Shown: positions 17,505 through 26,966, counted from the first letter of the stretch. The stretch: DNA of 55,172 nt from Bryobacterales bacterium (GCA_016789785.1 JAEUQE010000027.1:1-55172); one strand, 5' to 3'. The notes: generated from the letters alone by a model not told the origin. Translations and numbers: made by a program.

Positions 17505-19142
17505 ATGAACAGGAAATCAGTAACCGTATTTCTGCTTGGCGCCTCCTGGCTGAGCGCTGAGTCAACAGGCCCGCTCGCCGACACACACACTGACTCGGCT
17601 TCGCCCGCGGCCAACTTCGGCACACGCGAGACGCTCCTGATCAGCCCGTCCCAACGCACGCTGGTTCAGTTCGCCACTCCCGTAGCTCCGCGAGGAGCAA
17701 CGCTTGGCCGTGCCACACTCACTCTCTTCATCTCCCGAGTGGCAACCGCAGGCGTCATCGAAATCTTGCCGGCGCAGGCGCGCTGGAGCGAGACGGTGGT
17801 GACGCACTCCACGCTGCCCGGCGCTGGAGGGCGCTTCGCTACAGCTTCCGCCGCCGCCGCGATGCAGTATCTCGAGATCGACGTCACCGCCGCCGTCCAG
17901 GCGTGGATCAGCGGATCGGCCAACAACGGGTTTCTTCTCACCGCGGCCTCCGCCAACGTTGCTCTCGACAGCAAGGAAAACACGTCGACCAGCCATCCGC
18001 CGCGCCTGCATCTGGTCTGGCTCGGTGGCCCCGCCGGACCGCAGGGCCCCCAGGGACCGCCCGGCGTTGCTGGTCCTGCCGGTCCACCCGGTCCATCCGG
18101 AACTGCTGGCCCACAGGGGCCGGCTGGCCCACCCGGAACCTCGCTCGGCGCGGAGTCTGGAGCGTCACCATCGCGGATCGCGCATCGGCTCTGGAGTGAG
18201 GCACGCAGGCCTCTGATTCTGATTCAATTGACCGCGGATCCCGAAAGCGGCAACCCGTCAACGGTGGTGTCGGGAAGACCGCTCTCGATCGAGCCGGGCG
18301 GGGATCACCTCTTCGTCCTGCATACCGGAGGCTTCACCGTCTTCGAAACCTCCACCGGCATAAGAACCGCCGATTTCCCCGACGGGGGCGCATTTCCGTC
18401 CAACGTAGTCTTGCCCGGGAATTCGGTTGGCGTCTTCGATGGAGCCGTGCTGTGGCGGCAGGTCGGCGGCAATCTCCACAGATCGAACCGCGCAGGTCTT
18501 ACCAGCGGGTCTTTTGATTGGGGGCCCGCCAGTTGGGGCGTCACCCGGCGGATCATCTCCGATGGCGCCGCCCTCTGGGTGCTCGGGGAAACGCAGTTGG
18601 CCAGGATCAGTCCAACGGGCGGGACTCTGTTCACCCAGTCGCACAACGGCGAGCCCGCTGAGATCGTCTCCGACGGTTCCGATGTGTGGGTACTCGAGCC
18701 GGCCAGCGGGCAGGTGAAAGGACACAGTTCGACGACCGGCCAGATCTTCGCCACCCACAATGCTTGCAGCCCGAATACACCGGCCAAAGGACTGCTGTTC
18801 GACGGAACTTCCCTCTGGGTCGCCTGTACGGGCGGCAACAGTCTCTTTCGCATCGAGTTCACCGGACCGCGGCAGGTCCGGACCGAGAGCATCCCCCTCT
18901 CCTTCTCGCCTGGAGTGCTCGAATTCGATGGACGCTTCCTCTGGGCCGCGAACCAAACCGCTGGCGGCGCGGTCACCCGCCTGGATTCACGAGGCCGGGT
19001 GATCGACACTGTGACTCTGGCTGAGCCGAGCGGACCGGGGACGCCTGCCCCTGCCCAAGTGCTCTCCCTGCGCTTTGACGGAGCGTGGCTCTGGGCGCTG
19101 GTTCGCACCTCCCCGGACCGCACCGTCCTCATCAAGTTCTAA
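17505..19142 (+). CDS. Secreted DNRLRE/collagen-like/beta-propeller protein
   Basis: The protein is 545 residues from ATG 17505, behind AGAGAGAT. After a signal peptide ([19 protein letters not shown]), residues 22-170 match the DNRLRE-type beta domain ([45 protein letters not shown]). A run of about 13 Gly-X-Y triplets (roughly residues 175-213, DNA 18027-18143) forms a collagen-like stalk. The rest (to residue 545) has repeating [10 protein letters not shown], [10 protein letters not shown], [10 protein letters not shown] and [14 protein letters not shown] blades, a likely propeller. It looks like a rod-and-head surface adhesin or matrix protein. Confidence 0.75.
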   Translation: MNRKSVTVFLLGASWLSAESTGPLADTHTDSASPAANFGTRETLLISPSQRTLVQFATPVAPRGATLGRATLTLFISRVATAGVIEILPAQARWSETVVTHSTLPGAGGRFATASAAAAMQYLEIDVTAAVQAWISGSANNGFLLTAASANVALDSKENTSTSHPPRLHLVWLGGPAGPQGPQGPPGVAGPAGPPGPSGTAGPQGPAGPPGTSLGAESGASPSRIAHRLWSEARRPLILIQLTADPESGNPSTVVSGRPLSIEPGGDHLFVLHTGGFTVFETSTGIRTADFPDGGAFPSNVVLPGNSVGVFDGAVLWRQVGGNLHRSNRAGLTSGSFDWGPASWGVTRRIISDGAALWVLGETQLARISPTGGTLFTQSHNGEPAEIVSDGSDVWVLEPASGQVKGHSSTTGQIFATHNACSPNTPAKGLLFDGTSLWVACTGGNSLFRIEFTGPRQVRTESIPLSFSPGVLEFDGRFLWAANQTAGGAVTRLDSRGRVIDTVTLAEPSGPGTPAPAQVLSLRFDGAWLWALVRTSPDRTVLIKF

Positions 19143-19234
19143 TGACTACACTGGATTGCTCCCGCCCCGCCACGCCGTGCTATAAGATAGTCCTAACTCC
19201 AAACACGGACATTCTCCGGCGAATCCAAAGGGCT

Positions 19235-19825
19235 ATGGCGAACAACGACGTCACCGAACTGCTACGCAAGTGGTCTGTTGGGGATCAGGCCGCCTATGAT
19301 CTGCTACTTCCCATGGTTTACGACGAGTTGCGCCGGATGGCGGGAAGCTTCCTCCGTTTCGAACGCGGCAATCACACACTCCAGCCCACCGCTCTTGTGA
19401 ACGAGCTTTACATGCGGATGGTCGATCAGAACCGCGCACAATGGCAGGATCGCGCCCACTTTTTCAGCGTCGCAGCCAAGATGATGCGGCGCATCCTGGT
19501 CGACCATGCGCGCAAACGCACTACCGGCAAGCGTGGCAGTGGCGCCGAGCACCTGCCCATTGAGGACGCCCTCGACGTCCCCAGCGAGTCCGACTCGGCC
19601 CTGATCGCCGTTGATGCGGCTCTCACCCGCTTTTCGGAAATCGATCCCGAGCGGAGCCGCATTGTCGAAATGCGCTACTTCGGCGGCATGGATCTGGCCG
19701 AAATCGCCGATGTGCTCCAGGTTTCCCGCACCACCGTGAAGCGCCACTGGACCGTTGCCCGGTTGTGGCTGCACCGCGAATTGGAGAACTCATCTGATGG
19801 ACCCCGAACGTTGGAAGCAGATTAG
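19235..19825 (+). CDS. ECF-type sigma factor (PF07638-like)
   Basis: The 196-residue protein starts at ATG 19235. Region 2 holds DELRRMAGSFLRFERGNHTLQ, PTALVNELYMRM and FFSVAAKMMRRILVDHARKR. Region 4 holds ALTRFSEIDPERSRIVEMRYFGG and AEIADVLQVSRTTVKRHWTVA. This matches the large acidobacterial/planctomycete ECF group. It overlaps the Ser/Thr kinase gene by 29 bases, the usual arrangement in Solibacter-like genomes where the kinase, rather than an anti-sigma factor, is thought to control the sigma factor. Confidence 0.92.
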   Translation: MANNDVTELLRKWSVGDQAAYDLLLPMVYDELRRMAGSFLRFERGNHTLQPTALVNELYMRMVDQNRAQWQDRAHFFSVAAKMMRRILVDHARKRTTGKRGSGAEHLPIEDALDVPSESDSALIAVDAALTRFSEIDPERSRIVEMRYFGGMDLAEIADVLQVSRTTVKRHWTVARLWLHRELENSSDGPRTLEAD

Positions 19826-22214
19826 TGAAGTTGCCGCTCTCGCCGCCGAAACCGAGGATCCCGCAGCGCGAGAATTGCTGCTGCAGGCGCACCCCAGTCT
19901 CCGGGCGGAGGTAGAGTCCCTTCTGCGCTTCCACCAAACCGACTCGGGCCCTCTTGACCGGCCCCCTCATGCGCTGGATTCCAGCCCGTATCAAGGACAG
20001 CGGATTGGCCCATATCGGGTGTTGCGTGAACTCGGCAGTGGTGGCATGGGAATCGTTTTGCTCGCCCAGCGCGACGAGCCGGGTTTCGACCTCACGGTCG
20101 CACTCAAACTGGCCCGCATGTCCTTCCGCTCCGAGTTTTTCTCCCGCCGCTTTCTGGAAGAGCGGCAAATCCTGGCCAAACTGGAGCACCCCAATATCGC
20201 CCGCTTGTTGGACGGTGGAGTGACCGAGGACGGCACACCGTTCCTCGCCATGCAGTATGTGGACGGCGTCCCGCTCGATCAATGGTGCGCCGCATCGAAT
20301 GCGAGTCTCCACACCCGGCTGGAAATCGTCCGCAAGATCTGTGCGGCCGTCGAATACGCACACGAACATCTGGTGGTGCACCGCGACTTGAAGCCCGCGA
20401 ACATCCTCGTCACCGCCGCTGGTGAACCCATGCTTCTCGACTTTGGCACGGCCCGCCTGCTGGATCCCGCCGGACAGACCGGCTCCACCGCGACAGCGCT
20501 CCCAATGATGACGGTCCGGTACGCCAGCCCCGAACAGGTTCGCGGCATGGCGGGGTCCACGCGCAGTGATATTTACTCCCTGGGCATCATTCTCTATGAA
20601 CTTCTCACCGGCCACTGGCCGTACTCCACCGAGTCGGCCAGCACTCCGGAATTGTTGCGTGCCGTTACAGAGCAGGACGCGATCGCGCCCAGCCGGCGTG
20701 TCGCCAAAGACCAGGGCCGACTGGCTGGGGACCTCGACGCGATTGTGCTGAAGGCCCTCGACAAAGATCCGGCACGCCGCTACGGTACCGCGGGCCAGCT
20801 TTCGGAGGATCTGCGCCGCCATTTGCAGGATGAGCCCGTTTCGGCCCGGGGGCCCGCATGGACCTACGTCGCCAGCCGCTTTCTCCGGCGTCACAAGTGG
20901 GCTGTCGCCGCGGCCGCAACCGTCGTTCTCAGCCTGACCGCCGCCACCGCCTATAGCATTCGCCAAGCGGCCATCGCAGAGCGCGAGCGCGCCAAGACTG
21001 CACAAGTGGCCTTGTTCCTCGAAAGCTTGTTGGGTGGCGCACGCCCAGGGACGCTCTCCCCGCTGGCAAGCGGTGGCCGCGACGTCCGGATGGTCGATGT
21101 CCTGGAGGCTGCAGCGCCCAGAATCGGAGAAGAGTTCCGCGACAATCCGGATATTGAGGCCGGTCTGCGAACCACCGTGGGAGGAGCACTCGTTCAGTTG
21201 GGAGAGGCCAGAAAGGCCAAGCCCCACATTGACCGGGCGGTGGAACTCAGTGAACGGCTGTATGGAGATTCCCACCCCGGCACTGTGCGGGCTCTCACCG
21301 CGCGCGCGACCCTGCGCCTGGCAATCGGCGAGTACGAACAGGCAAGACAGGATCTGCTGCGCACGCTGGCCTGGCATCAGGCTCGCCAGCACCCCGACCT
21401 CTCGTTTCAGCATGGCTTGATCGCCGAGTCGTTTTTTCGGCGTGGAGACTTAGCGAGCGCTCGCCGGCATTGGGAGTCCGCGCTGTCTTCCATGAGAGTT
21501 CGTTTCGGCGACCGGCACGTCTCCACTGCAACCATGCTCAACAACCTGGCCAATGTCAGCGCCAATATGGGCGACATGGTGGCCGCCGAGCGCTATTTCG
21601 CCGAGGCTGCGGCCGTGATGCGAACCCTGCCCGGACCGCCTGGCAACCTGGTTTACCCTCTGTTAGGACTTGCCCGATCGCACTTCTTCCGCGGCGAATA
21701 CCCACAAGCCCGTAAATTGTTGGAGGAGGCGTACGCCCACTCGAAAAGAACTGGGGGAGACAAGCATCCCAACACTGTCTCCGCCGGCCTGCAACTGGCA
21801 GTTGTGCGGGCCTACACCGGGGAATCGAGCGGAGAATTACTCGCGCGGGAAATCATTCCGGTCCTGCGAACCATTCATCCTCCGGGCCACATGGAGATCG
21901 CACGCGGCTTAACGGCGTTCGGCCGAATCCTGATCGTTACCGGCAACGCCCAAGCGGCGCTCCAGGCTCTAAACGACGCCTACGCGATCGATCGCAAGAT
22001 CTATCCCAAGGACAATTGGCGGCCCGCCGAAGTGCAGTTGTTCCGCGGCGCCGCCCTTGCGCTCCTGGGGCGGCAGACGGAGGCTCGCCTCGCGTTGGAA
22101 TCGGCCTTGCGCGAAACACAGGCCGTTCTGCGGGAGGACCATCCGCGCGTGCAGGAAGCGAAGCGAATCACTGAGCGCTGCATGCAGTCCGCGGCAACGT
22201 GTATTCTGCCCTGA
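19797..22214 (+). CDS. Membrane-bound PASTA-less Ser/Thr protein kinase with C-terminal TPRs
   Basis: The 805-residue protein has an N-terminal helical cap and a kinase domain at about residues 73-345. The domain has the Gly loop ELGSGGMGIV, Lys104 in VALKLA, catalytic Asp197 in HRDLKPANI, Asp215 in DFGTAR, and RYASPEQVRG in the activation segment. A single membrane helix (about 368-388) and a periplasmic or extracytoplasmic TPR region of about 400 residues follow (SERLYGDSHPGTVRALTARATL, ATMLNNLANVSANMGDMVAAERY). All catalytic residues are present. The gene is translationally coupled to the sigma factor. The TPR part probably senses an extracellular or periplasmic protein ligand. Confidence 0.93.
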   Translation: MDPERWKQISEVAALAAETEDPAARELLLQAHPSLRAEVESLLRFHQTDSGPLDRPPHALDSSPYQGQRIGPYRVLRELGSGGMGIVLLAQRDEPGFDLTVALKLARMSFRSEFFSRRFLEERQILAKLEHPNIARLLDGGVTEDGTPFLAMQYVDGVPLDQWCAASNASLHTRLEIVRKICAAVEYAHEHLVVHRDLKPANILVTAAGEPMLLDFGTARLLDPAGQTGSTATALPMMTVRYASPEQVRGMAGSTRSDIYSLGIILYELLTGHWPYSTESASTPELLRAVTEQDAIAPSRRVAKDQGRLAGDLDAIVLKALDKDPARRYGTAGQLSEDLRRHLQDEPVSARGPAWTYVASRFLRRHKWAVAAAATVVLSLTAATAYSIRQAAIAERERAKTAQVALFLESLLGGARPGTLSPLASGGRDVRMVDVLEAAAPRIGEEFRDNPDIEAGLRTTVGGALVQLGEARKAKPHIDRAVELSERLYGDSHPGTVRALTARATLRLAIGEYEQARQDLLRTLAWHQARQHPDLSFQHGLIAESFFRRGDLASARRHWESALSSMRVRFGDRHVSTATMLNNLANVSANMGDMVAAERYFAEAAAVMRTLPGPPGNLVYPLLGLARSHFFRGEYPQARKLLEEAYAHSKRTGGDKHPNTVSAGLQLAVVRAYTGESSGELLAREIIPVLRTIHPPGHMEIARGLTAFGRILIVTGNAQAALQALNDAYAIDRKIYPKDNWRPAEVQLFRGAALALLGRQTEARLALESALRETQAVLREDHPRVQEAKRITERCMQSAATCILP

Positions 22215-22223
22215 TTTCGCCAG

Positions 22224-24077
22224 TTACGCCAGGTTGCTGATCACCTTGTCACGAGCCTTGCCGATATCGCCGCGCATGCGGCTGTTCACGGAATCATGCT
22301 CGGTGGGAAGCGCCTTCAACGCAGCCTCGCGGCCCTTCAGTTTCGTGCCGAGTTCTTCGAGCACATTCAACGATTGTAGTGCCGTATAGAAACCATGCCT
22401 GTGCAGATTCGCGAGATCCACCAAAGTGTCCATCGCTTTTGACGCGAGATCACCTTCTGCGAACTTGGCCAGACCTTCCGCCGCGGCGATGCGAACGGAC
22501 GCCGATGCATCCGCCAGACAACGTTCCAGATCCTTGGCATGCGCTTTGACGGCCGCCGCTCCCGAAATCCGCAGACCGGTGGCGGCCCACATGCGGACCC
22601 CGCTCTCGCTGTCGCTCAGCGCTTTTGCCAGAGCCTTCGCATCGGGCCGCGCCTGCCGGGTCGCCGTATCCGCCATCGCGATCACCTTGTCCGCTGAATA
22701 CCTGGAAGGATCGTGTCCCATGTCGTAGGGAGCGCCGCCGCCGCTTCGCGAGTGAATCTCGCTTTCTCCGAGATATCCGACGTCCTTGATCTTCCGCGCG
22801 AGATCCAACTGCGCGTTCCGCATCCGTTCCAATGTCGCCTTGTGCGCAGGCGACGCGGCAAGATTGTTCACTTCATCGCGATCGGCTTCGAGATCGTATA
22901 GCTCTTCGGCCGGCTTCGTCTCCCAGAAGCGCTTCTGCGCTTCATTCAATTTGCCGGCGTGATACAACTCCTGCCACTTCTGTGCAGTCGGCATCTCAAA
23001 CATGTACGCCACATGGCCGCCATAGATGCGATGCGGCATGTAGTTCCGAATGTAGACATAGCGCTTGTCGCGGATTGATCGCACCATGTCGTAACGCTCA
23101 TCCATGCGGCCGCGGAAGCCGTAGACATAGGGCTGCTCGGGTTCCGCGTGCTGGCCGAGAAACGCGTAGCCCTGATGATAGGGCGCTTTGCGAATGCCCG
23201 CGGCACTCAACGCGGTCGGCGCGAGATCAACGAATGAGACCATTCGGTCGGTCCAGCCGCCCGCACGGTAATCCCTCGCTGCGAGGTGACGGAACTTCTC
23301 AGGCACGTGCACCATCAGCGGCACATGCAGTCCCGAATTGTAGGGCCAGCGCTTACTTCTCGGCATGCCCGCGCCATGATCGGAATAGAAGAACACGATG
23401 GTGTTCTCCGCAAGGCCATCGTCGTTCAACTCGCGAAGCACCTTGCCGGCCATCCCATCCATCGTCGTGATGTTGTCGTAGTATTGCGCCCAGTCCTGGC
23501 GCACTTCCGGTGTGTCGGGATGATAAGCGGGCACGCGCACTTTCGCTGGATCGTGCACCAGTGTGTGCGGACGCCTCCGCACCTGGCTCTCGTGCGTGAT
23601 GGTGAAGTTGAACACCGAAAAGAACGGCTGATTGGATTGGCGCTTGCGCCAGTGCGCCCGGTTGCTCGAGTCATCCCATACTTTGCCTGTGTAGTCGAGG
23701 TTGTAGTCTTCCTTCACGTTGTTCGTGCAGTAGTAGCCGGCTTCGCGCAGGAAGCACGGGAACATTTTCATTGACGAGGGCAACTTCGTGAACGAGCGCA
23801 TGTGCTCCGCTCCGGTCGAAGGCGGGTACATGCCGGAGATGATCGTCGTGCGCGCGGGTGCGCAGACCGGAGCGTTCGACCATGCCACTCGATAGCGCAG
23901 CGAACGTTCCGCGAACTTGTCGAGGTTCGGCGATACGGCGTAGGAGTCGCCATAGCAGCCGAGGTTCGGGCTCATGTCTTCGCAAGTGATCCACAGGATG
24001 TTGGGCCGTTCGGCTTGCGCACGAAGTGGCGCTGCGGAGGCCGCACCTGCGGCGAGAAGAAAGTTCCGGCGTTCCAT
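22224..24077 (-). CDS. Tat-exported type I sulfatase with C-terminal HEAT-like repeats
   Basis: The 617-residue protein begins with a twin-arginine signal (MERRNFLLAAGAASAAPLRAQ). The sulfatase fold starts at RPNILWITCEDMSPNLGCYGD, with metal-binding Asp, and Cys72 sits in CAPAR, the CxPxR site converted to formylglycine. HGAGMPRSKR and PLMVHVPEKF are further family landmarks. The last 130 residues form HEAT-like helices (SESGVRMWAATGLRISGAAAV, ASVRIAAAEGLAKF) beyond the usual sulfatase length. The substrate is probably a sulfated sugar, but no polysaccharide genes are adjacent. No formylglycine-generating enzyme is in the window. Its last 37 bases are duplicated at 13773-13809. Confidence 0.9.
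   Translation of the reverse strand: MERRNFLLAAGAASAAPLRAQAERPNILWITCEDMSPNLGCYGDSYAVSPNLDKFAERSLRYRVAWSNAPVCAPARTTIISGMYPPSTGAEHMRSFTKLPSSMKMFPCFLREAGYYCTNNVKEDYNLDYTGKVWDDSSNRAHWRKRQSNQPFFSVFNFTITHESQVRRRPHTLVHDPAKVRVPAYHPDTPEVRQDWAQYYDNITTMDGMAGKVLRELNDDGLAENTIVFFYSDHGAGMPRSKRWPYNSGLHVPLMVHVPEKFRHLAARDYRAGGWTDRMVSFVDLAPTALSAAGIRKAPYHQGYAFLGQHAEPEQPYVYGFRGRMDERYDMVRSIRDKRYVYIRNYMPHRIYGGHVAYMFEMPTAQKWQELYHAGKLNEAQKRFWETKPAEELYDLEADRDEVNNLAASPAHKATLERMRNAQLDLARKIKDVGYLGESEIHSRSGGGAPYDMGHDPSRYSADKVIAMADTATRQARPDAKALAKALSDSESGVRMWAATGLRISGAAAVKAHAKDLERCLADASASVRIAAAEGLAKFAEGDLASKAMDTLVDLANLHRHGFYTALQSLNVLEELGTKLKGREAALKALPTEHDSVNSRMRGDIGKARDKVISNLA
22226..22262. repeat. 37-bp direct repeat, right copy (within sulfatase 3' end)
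   Basis: This is the mate of the repeat at 13773-13809, same orientation, one mismatch. It covers the last 12 codons of the sulfatase and one base of its stop. Integrating elements commonly use the 3' end of a gene and restore it, leaving a short copy at the far end; the 8.4 kb between the copies has that geometry, but no integrase is present. Confidence 0.8.
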
Positions 24078-24127
24078 AGGCCCCAGTCTATCGGAACACC
24101 GGCACAGAGGAACACTGTCCGGCTTGG

Positions 24128-24838
24128 CTACTGCGCAAGAAGAGCTTCGATCTCGTTGCGGTAGTCATGCTTGCTGACCAGACCGGAGTGCATTCGCGTA
24201 ATCCGCCCTTCGCGGTTGATCAGGAAGGTTGCCGGCAGTGCACGGACTCCGCCGTACCGCCCGGTGAGCACATGGTCCCCAAGCACTACGGGATAGTTCA
24301 CCGAGTTCGATGCGAGGAAGGGGTTCACGGAAGTCCATCCATCTTCATCCAGAGATACTCCGATCACCGTAAACCCGCTCGAAGCATAGGCACTCTGGAA
24401 CTCCACGAACCATGGGATCTCCACCCGGCACGGAGGGCACCATGTCGCCCAGAAGTTCAGAAGCACCACTTTCCCTCGCAAGTCCGATAACCGGACAAGG
24501 GCTCCCCCGCCATCTCCCAGGGCGAAGTCCGGAGCGGCATCCGGCGGACTCGGCTGAGTTATCCGGTTCCACACGCGAGTGCCCGTATCTGTGCATGCTC
24601 CCACGCAGCGCTGCGCGAACACTCGGGTCTGAGGAATCGCCATGGTACCCAATCCGGCAGCGGCCGCGGCGCCAATCGCCAGCCTCACGGTGCGCCGGCG
24701 CGCGAGCAGGTACTGCTGCCTGCGACGGAGGGCGGGGAGCATCGCGCCAGCATCCGGACTCCATCCATCGTCTGCGTTGAGCGTGGCGAGTTGCTCACCG
24801 ACCCACGCATCGTGATTCACTTCCTGATTGCTCTCCAT
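24128..24838 (-). CDS. Membrane-anchored TlpA/ResA-like thioredoxin with anti-sigma-like N-terminus
   Basis: The 236-residue protein has an acidic, Trp-containing cytoplasmic N-terminus (residues 1-48), a short transmembrane helix at 50-67 (RLAIGAAAAAGLGTMAI), a linker, and a TlpA-type thioredoxin domain at 100-235. The redox site Cys134-Pro-Pro-Cys137 lies in FWATWCPPC, and the cis-Pro is in RALPATFLI. It overlaps the upstream ECF sigma gene by 44 bases. Gene order and topology are those of an anti-sigma factor, with the thioredoxin domain outside the membrane, so it may couple periplasmic thiol state to sigma activity. It could equally be a plain TlpA encoded next to a sigma gene. Confidence 0.82.
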   Translation of the reverse strand: MESNQEVNHDAWVGEQLATLNADDGWSPDAGAMLPALRRRQQYLLARRRTVRLAIGAAAAAGLGTMAIPQTRVFAQRCVGACTDTGTRVWNRITQPSPPDAAPDFALGDGGGALVRLSDLRGKVVLLNFWATWCPPCRVEIPWFVEFQSAYASSGFTVIGVSLDEDGWTSVNPFLASNSVNYPVVLGDHVLTGRYGGVRALPATFLINREGRITRMHSGLVSKHDYRNEIEALLAQ

Positions 24839-25358
24839 ATCGTTTCACATGCTCCTTTCGAAAGGCCTGTTGCGCGCGGCTGAGCAGTGTGCCCACCGAC
24901 GCAGGATTGAGATTGAGACTGGATGCCAGTTCCTCGTAGCTGAGACCATGGCTTCGAAGCAACAGTAGTTCGGCCTGTCCCGGTTTCATCGCACGCAGAA
25001 CCGCGCGCACACGCGCTTGTTCTTGATTGGCCGAGGCGATCTCCTCTGGCGTGGGTGTTCTCTGGAGAAACGGGAAGAGCCGCTCATATTGCGTCCTCCT
25101 CGATTGAGCGCGAAGCTCATTCAATGCAGTTCGCGCCGCGGTCCGGTAAACCCAACCCTCCGGTGCCAGCACCCGTTCACGAGGTTCCTGCCACAGCTTC
25201 AGAAATACTTCCACGGCAAGCTCTTCCGCGCGGGCGGGATCGCGGACAATCCGGCCGATCAGCCTTGCGGCTCCCGCGTAGTGGTCGAGGAACAATCGAT
25301 CGAGATCGAGTGTCGGCGCCGTGGTGTTTACGGTAAGCGTTTCGGCCGGGGCATCCAC
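24795..25358 (-). CDS. ECF sigma factor paired with the TlpA-like protein
   Basis: About 187 residues if GTG 25358 is the start; the open frame extends 318 bases further but that part has no sigma similarity. Region 2 contains FLDHYAGAARLIGRIVRDPARAEEL and VFLKLWQEPR; region 4 contains MKPGQAELLLLRSHGLSYEELA and NPASVGTLLSRAQQAFRK. It probably responds to envelope or redox stress through its overlapping partner. The start codon needs confirming. Confidence 0.85.
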   Translation of the reverse strand: MDAPAETLTVNTTAPTLDLDRLFLDHYAGAARLIGRIVRDPARAEELAVEVFLKLWQEPRERVLAPEGWVYRTAARTALNELRAQSRRTQYERLFPFLQRTPTPEEIASANQEQARVRAVLRAMKPGQAELLLLRSHGLSYEELASSLNLNPASVGTLLSRAQQAFRKEHVKRYGEQSGSESRCVGR

Positions 25359-25701
25359 GTGGATACTACACCTTTCGCTGGTTTTTTGTGACAGGCGAGA
25401 GTATCGTTTGTCAGGATAGCCCGTGAAGCGGGCCAGTGGCACGCAGTGATACCGCACAGCACATAGGCCAGCCTTTGAGGTCGCGCCCCGGCATGGAACG
25501 ATCCGCGGATTCGATCGAGGCCGCCGTCGACCGGTCGATGCCGATATCGAGGATTGCCGAGTTCGAGGGCGAGGAGCCGAGTCTGCGTGTGGATGTGGTC
25601 TGACACGGCTGATCGCCGATGTGCCACCGCAGGCGAAGCCCGGCCGTTGCTTGCCCGCTCCACGAAACCGCTGCACAGCCCGTCCCTAACCTTGGTCGGG
25701 T
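25359..25701. other. Intergenic region with no convincing gene
   Basis: About 340 bases lie between the ECF sigma gene and the MDR gene stop. A 36-codon frame on the plus strand (ATG 25493 to TGA 25603, beginning MERSADSIEAAVDRS) has plausible composition, but it has no ribosome site or recognisable family. It may be a gene relic or chance. The sigma promoter should lie here. Confidence 0.4.
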
Positions 25702-26691
25702 TTAGGAAAGCGTGAGGAAGATTTTTCCAGTCCGCTCCCCTCGGGCGGCGTGCGCGAGGGCCTCCTGCACATTCGCAAGGGGATACGTCGCCTCGACTTC
25801 GGCGCGGATGGCGCCACTCGACACAAGCGCAATCAACTCGCCGAAGAGCTTGGCCCGACCGTCCTGGCCGATGGCGGACATGGCGGGAGGAAGCCAGAAG
25901 CCCTTCACCACGATTCCACCGCCAATAAGCGCTGCGGGCGACACCTGCACATTCTTGCCGCTCAGCATGCCGTAGTTGCAGAGTACGCCATTGGGTGATA
26001 GGCAGGCGGCAAGGCGGGCCGAGGCGTCGCCGGAGACCGCGTCAATGGCGAGCTTCAGCGGAGATCCCGCGATCACCTTGGCAACGCGTGCCGGCAGATC
26101 CGGGCCGTCGGTGAGGACGACGTCGGCACCAAGCTGATGGAGTTTTTCGGCGAGGCCTTCACGGCGCACCACGTTGATGGTGCGAATACCCCGGCGTTTT
26201 GCGATCTGGACCAGATACTGGCCGACCGACGAGTTTGCCGCATTCTGGATGACCCAATCGCCCAGGTCAAGCGGAACCACGTCGCGAATCATGAGCAGCG
26301 CGGTGGCGGGATTCGCGAAACCCATCGCGTATTGGAGCAGGTCGCCACCGGGGGGCAATGCGACGAGGCTATCGGCGTCCAGAAGCTGGCGTTCCTGCCA
26401 GACGCCATCGTTGGAAAGGAGAATGGGCGTCAGGTCGCCCGCTTTGATGTGCCGGACCAGTTCGCCGACTTTGAGCACCCGGCCGACTCCTTCCTTGCCG
26501 GGTACTTTGGGCATGGCGCCCGGAGTTGTCGCGTACATGCCGGCGATGGTCAGCAGGTCGGCCGGATGAATCGGGCTGGCGGCCAGTTCAACCAGCGCTT
26601 GTTGCGGTCCGGGCGGAGGCGGCTCCGGCGCGTCGACAATGCGAATCACGTCGGCGGGCGCGCCAGGACGATCCATAATCACTTGTTTCAT
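25702..26691 (-). CDS. Zinc-independent MDR-family oxidoreductase (trans-2-enoyl reductase/quinone reductase-like)
   Basis: The 329-residue protein has a GroES-like N-terminal domain (ALVELAASPIHPADLLTIAGMY, KVPGKEGVGRVLKVG) and a Rossmann domain with NAANSSVGQYLVQIAKRRGI for NADPH binding. The zinc ligands of alcohol dehydrogenases are missing. The NxAxSxVG and PxxPGKEGVG patterns are closest to mitochondrial-type 2-enoyl thioester reductases (MECR/ETR) and related quinone reductases. It reads leftward alone, with a small hypothetical gene just upstream on the same strand. Confidence 0.85.
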   Translation of the reverse strand: MKQVIMDRPGAPADVIRIVDAPEPPPPGPQQALVELAASPIHPADLLTIAGMYATTPGAMPKVPGKEGVGRVLKVGELVRHIKAGDLTPILLSNDGVWQERQLLDADSLVALPPGGDLLQYAMGFANPATALLMIRDVVPLDLGDWVIQNAANSSVGQYLVQIAKRRGIRTINVVRREGLAEKLHQLGADVVLTDGPDLPARVAKVIAGSPLKLAIDAVSGDASARLAACLSPNGVLCNYGMLSGKNVQVSPAALIGGGIVVKGFWLPPAMSAIGQDGRAKLFGELIALVSSGAIRAEVEATYPLANVQEALAHAARGERTGKIFLTLS

Positions 26692-26699
26692 ACGTGCGA

Positions 26700-26966
26700 T
26701 CAGCTTACCGGATCAGAGTCCAGGTCTGCCAGCAGTTTTTCGACATGGGCCAGCGCGTCCCTCACCATTTGTTGATGCCGGGGGTGACGGGCGGCTTCGA
26801 GGTCCCGCAGCACCCGCGTGCGGTCGAGTTCGAGAGTCTCTCGCTTGGCGCGCAGGGCAAGCTGCTCAGGTGTGAGTTGAGGCTGGCTGCGAAGGCGTCC
26901 GCGCTCTTCGGCCGACTCGATCTGCGACTCGACGGACTTACTCTCCCAGCCACGCGCCATATACAC
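26700..26966 (-). CDS. Small conserved-type hypothetical protein, coiled-coil
   Basis: The 88-residue protein is highly charged and mainly helical (ALRAKRETLELDRTRVLRDLEA, MVRDALAHVEKLLADL). It starts MYMARGWESKSVESQ; a second ATG two codons in is possible. It ends nine bases before the MDR start, so the two form a small operon. I recognise similar short proteins from soil acidobacteria but no function. Confidence 0.6.
   Translation of the reverse strand: MYMARGWESKSVESQIESAEERGRLRSQPQLTPEQLALRAKRETLELDRTRVLRDLEAARHPRHQQMVRDALAHVEKLLADLDSDPVS

Noticed and set aside
18027..18143. Short periodic repeat that could suggest a CRISPR or minisatellite
   Set aside because: Period is nine or fewer bases, in frame, and encodes Gly-X-Y collagen triplets; there are no spacers.
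19623..21413. Open frame of 596 codons antisense to the Ser/Thr kinase
   Set aside because: The sense strand encodes complete kinase motifs; the antisense product matches no fold and has no ribosome site.
13773..22262. Complete integrative element
   Set aside because: The repeats suit it, but no integrase, excisionase or mobility gene was seen, so it is given only as a hypothesis.
25493..25603. 36-codon open frame as a small gene
   Set aside because: No ribosome site and no recognisable family; noted only within the intergenic entry.
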